The notes under the pieces are model-generated. The model saw nothing but the letters and a program-made list of their open reading frames with translations, was not told where the DNA came from and made no database searches. From NCBI GenBank assembly GCA_903944755.1, contig CAJATB010000094.1:1-7918 (forward strand): a stretch of DNA of 7,918 nucleotides. The letters run 5' to 3'. A program made the position numbers and the translations under genes. Within the stretch, counting starts at the first letter, position 1. Each line of letters starts with the position of its first letter. This DNA comes from an uncultured Bacteroidota bacterium. GTDB lineage: Bacteria > Bacteroidota > Bacteroidia > Chitinophagales > Chitinophagaceae. Positions 6,091-7,918 of this stretch are shown here, piece after piece.

Positions 6091-6558
6091 ATGCGTAAAG
6101 CACAACCTAAAAAAATCCCATTAGCACCAGATCCTCGTTTTAACGATGTTCAGGTTACTCGTTTTGTTAACAACATTATGTTGGATGGCAAAAAAAGTAC
6201 AGCATTAACCATATTTTACGATGCTTTGGAAAAAGTAAGCAAATTCACTAGCGAAGACGGATACGAAATGTGGAAGAAAGCAGTAGTGAATGTAACTCCA
6301 GCTGTTGAAGTACGTAGCCGCCGTATTGGTGGTGCTACTTTCCAGATTCCTGCTGAAGTTCGTGCCGATCGTAAAATTTCTTTAAGCATGAAATGGTTAG
6401 TACGTTTTAGCCGTGAGCGTAACGGTAAAACTATGGCTGACAAATTAGCGAATGAAATCATCGCAGCTACAAAAGGCGAAGGTGGAGCATTCAAAAAGAA
6501 AGAAGATACACACCGTATGGCTGAGGCGAACAAAGCGTTCTCTCACTTTAAAGTGTAA
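6091..6558 (+). CDS. rpsG: 30S ribosomal protein S7
   Basis: S7 starts assembly of the 30S head by binding the 3' major domain of 16S rRNA and lines the E site. At 155 residues it has the normal bacterial length. Seen are DPRFNDVQVTRFVNNIMLDGKKS (14-36), the conserved VEVRSRRIGGATFQIPAEV block (72-90), the long basic helix SLSMKWLVRFSRER (97-110) and the C-terminal KGEGGAFKKKEDTHRMAEANKAF. It lies 27 bases after rpsL with no promoter or terminator in between, so both come from one transcript. The start ATG follows an A- and T-rich stretch lacking a Shine-Dalgarno sequence. In E. coli S7 represses its own operon by binding the rpsL-rpsG spacer; the 27-base spacer here is too short to hold a similar fold, so control must differ. 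Confidence 0.99.
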   Translation: MRKAQPKKIPLAPDPRFNDVQVTRFVNNIMLDGKKSTALTIFYDALEKVSKFTSEDGYEMWKKAVVNVTPAVEVRSRRIGGATFQIPAEVRADRKISLSMKWLVRFSRERNGKTMADKLANEIIAATKGEGGAFKKKEDTHRMAEANKAFSHFKV

Positions 6559-6580
6559 ACTCCTTAACAAGAGCAAATTA

Positions 6581-6648
6581 CCCCTCAAGGGTATTAAAAA
6601 TATAAACCTCAACATTCTTTGTTGGGGTTTTTTGTTGCCCTTTAGGGG
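6581..6648. repeat. Large nested inverted repeat between rpsG and fusA
   Basis: The stretch 6581-6593 (CCCCTCAAGGGTA) can pair with 6636-6648 (TGCCCTTTAGGGG): 13 positions with one mismatch and one G-T pair. The pair encloses the intrinsic terminator hairpin at 6605-6629. Each arm is itself nearly palindromic (6579-6593 folds as TACCC-loop-GGGTA; 6637-6650 as GCCC-loop-GGGC), so two small hairpins or one long stem are alternative folds. It may strengthen termination or act as a processing or regulatory RNA element. Confidence 0.55.
6605..6634 (+). terminator. Intrinsic terminator after rpsG
   Basis: AACCTCAAC (6605-6613) pairs with GTTGGGGTT (6621-6629) through nine positions, one of them G-T, around a 7-base loop. 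The stem runs into a tract of six T (6628-6633). This is the classic layout of a factor-independent terminator. It lies 46 bases after the rpsG stop and would end the rpsL-rpsG transcript before fusA. Confidence 0.8.
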
Positions 6649-6729
6649 GCTTGTAGGGCAGAAGTAAGAATTATTAGGAGACTTTAAGAAAAATAATTCG
6701 ATAATGGTCCTTTCAATTACTAATATCAT

Positions 6730-6737
6730 TAACTTTG
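6730..6737 (+). promoter_or_regulatory. Putative -7 box for fusA
   Basis: TAACTTTG fits TAnnTTTG exactly and is followed by GCGCC, as often seen after such boxes. It lies 66 bases before the fusA ATG and about 100 bases after the terminator, predicting a leader of about 60 bases. No TTG or TTTG lies 17-23 bases upstream, so the -33 element is poor. In the leader, GGAAAA (6744-6749) and TTTTCC (6769-6774) could form a small hairpin near the 5' end. The rest of the 245-base gap between rpsG and fusA shows no gene. Confidence 0.6.
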
Positions 6738-6803
6738 CGCCTCGGAAAAATGCATTTAAGATCAGCTATTTTCCAGCGAATTTAAAAAACAAACAACCCT
6801 TTT

Positions 6804-7918
6804 ATGGCGGACTTGAAACTACAAAGAAACTTTGGTATTGCTGCGCACATTGATGCGGGTAAGACTACTACCACTGAGCGTATCTTGCGTTATACTGGTA
6901 TGATTCACAAAATTGGTGAAGTACATGATGGTGGTGCTACCACTGACTGGATGGAGCAAGAGAAAGAAAGAGGTATCACAATTACTTCTGCAGCTGTAAG
7001 TTGTCAGTGGCAATTCCCAACAACATTGGGTAAAAAAGATGCTAACACACAAGATTATTATTTCAATATTATCGATACTCCAGGTCACGTTGACTTTACG
7101 GTAGAGGTAGAACGTTCAATGCGTGTATTGGATGGTTTGATCGCTTTGTTTTCAGCGGTTGATGGTGTTGAACCACAATCAGAAACAGTATGGCGTCAAG
7201 CAAACCGTTACAAAGTTCCACGTATTGGTTTTGTAAATAAAATGGACCGTGCTGGTGCAGATTTCTTAATGGTAGTAAACCAAGTTAGAGAAATGCTAGG
7301 TGCAAAAGCGGTGCCTTTACAGTTACCTATTGGTGCGGAAGATGGTTTCAAAGGAGTAGTGGATTTAATTAAAATGAAAGGAATTATTTGGGATGATGCA
7401 ACGGAAGGAATGACTTATTCTGAAATTCCTGTTCCTGCAGATATGAAAGAAGATGTTGATTTCTGGAGAGCTCAATTAATTGAAGCTGTTGCAGAATATG
7501 ACGATAAATTAATGGAAAAATTCTTCGAAAATCCAGATTCAATTTCGGAAGATGAAGTACATGAAGCAATTCGTAAAGCTTGTATCGATTTAAGTATCGT
7601 TCCAATGATGTGTGGTTCTTCTTTCAAAAACAAAGGAGTTCAAACAGCATTAGATGCGGTATGTCGTTACCTACCTTCACCAGTAGATGTTGACGATACA
7701 GAAGGAACTGATCCTGATACAGGAGAAAAAGTTTATCGTAAACCAAATGCAAAAGAACCATTTGCTGCATTGGCTTTCAAAATTATGACAGATCCTTTCG
7801 TAGGACGTCTAGCGTTCTTCAGATGTTATTCTGGTCACTTAGATGCGGGTTCTTATGTTAGAAACGTACGTAGTGGTAAGAATGAGCGTATCTCTCGTAT
7901 CATGAAGATGTTTGCGAA
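6804..7918 (+). CDS. fusA: Elongation factor G, N-terminal part (runs off the window)
   Basis: EF-G is the GTPase that moves tRNAs and mRNA through the ribosome and, with the recycling factor, splits ribosomes after termination. Only 371 codons are present of a usual length of about 700; the frame is open to the last base. The GTPase domain is complete in its motifs: P-loop AHIDAGKTT (14-22), switch region ERGITITSAA (55-64), DTPGH (91-95), NKMD (145-148) and the later CGSSFKNKGVQ G5 segment. The stretch between switch I and DTPGH (about 65-88) is some six residues longer than in E. coli, as I recall that sequence, a surface-loop difference. It then enters domain II (FVGRLAFFR and onward). 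Its place after rpsL and rpsG marks it as the housekeeping EF-G rather than the second EF-G many Bacteroidota carry. It starts with ATG after an A-rich leader without a Shine-Dalgarno sequence. Confidence 0.99.
   Translation, partial: MADLKLQRNFGIAAHIDAGKTTTTERILRYTGMIHKIGEVHDGGATTDWMEQEKERGITITSAAVSCQWQFPTTLGKKDANTQDYYFNIIDTPGHVDFTVEVERSMRVLDGLIALFSAVDGVEPQSETVWRQANRYKVPRIGFVNKMDRAGADFLMVVNQVREMLGAKAVPLQLPIGAEDGFKGVVDLIKMKGIIWDDATEGMTYSEIPVPADMKEDVDFWRAQLIEAVAEYDDKLMEKFFENPDSISEDEVHEAIRKACIDLSIVPMMCGSSFKNKGVQTALDAVCRYLPSPVDVDDTEGTDPDTGEKVYRKPNAKEPFAALAFKIMTDPFVGRLAFFRCYSGHLDAGSYVRNVRSGKNERISRIMKMFA

Noticed and set aside
6216..6533. Antisense open frames inside rpsG, aroE, fusA, the TPR gene and ilvE
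   Set aside because: They are shadows of strongly conserved genes on the other strand, with compositions unlike real proteins and no family motifs.

Overview
The window reads as an ordinary chromosomal segment of a low-GC member of the Bacteroidota, most likely a Chitinophagaceae-type organism. The support is promoter motifs of the Bacteroidota form (TTTG, 19 bases, TAnnTTTG), no convincing Shine-Dalgarno sequences before the starts, a long-form (type II) branched-chain aminotransferase, a ComA-family phosphosulfolactate synthase and Bacteroidota-like ribosomal proteins. The genus is an inference from protein resemblance. There are no insertion sequences, phage genes, CRISPR arrays, tRNAs or rRNAs.

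Layout. (1) 79-1500, plus: a cytoplasmic tetratricopeptide-repeat protein of unknown function. (2) 1540-3074, plus: a two-gene unit, comA-like phosphosulfolactate synthase and aroE shikimate dehydrogenase, separated by 2 bases, with aroE starting at TTG; a promoter -7 box lies just before it. (3) 3098-4328, minus, convergent with aroE: a poorly known 198-residue protein whose layout resembles DNA polymerase III subunit psi (HolD), followed by rdgB, the house-cleaning nucleotide pyrophosphatase. (4) 4433-5494, plus: ilvE, divergent from the psi-like gene across a 104-base region that holds a promoter and a small inverted repeat. (5) 5683-7918, plus: the str cluster rpsL, rpsG and the first 371 codons of fusA, which runs off the window. 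rpsL has a textbook Bacteroidota promoter. rpsG and fusA are separated by an intrinsic terminator nested in a larger inverted repeat, and fusA has its own -7 box, so it is probably transcribed largely on its own.

How the genes fit together. Most are housekeeping: translation (rpsL, rpsG, fusA), aromatic and branched-chain amino-acid metabolism (aroE, ilvE) and nucleotide-pool hygiene (rdgB). The two items of real interest are the ComA homologue, which in Bacteroidota could feed sulfonate (cysteate) into sulfonolipids, and the psi-like protein, a candidate divergent clamp-loader subunit next to a dNTP-sanitising enzyme. Other finds are regulatory: the nested inverted repeat between rpsG and fusA, and AT-rich inverted repeats abutting the rpsL and ilvE promoters. 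I see no clearly new multi-gene system; the region is conserved core genome with two under-characterised proteins.
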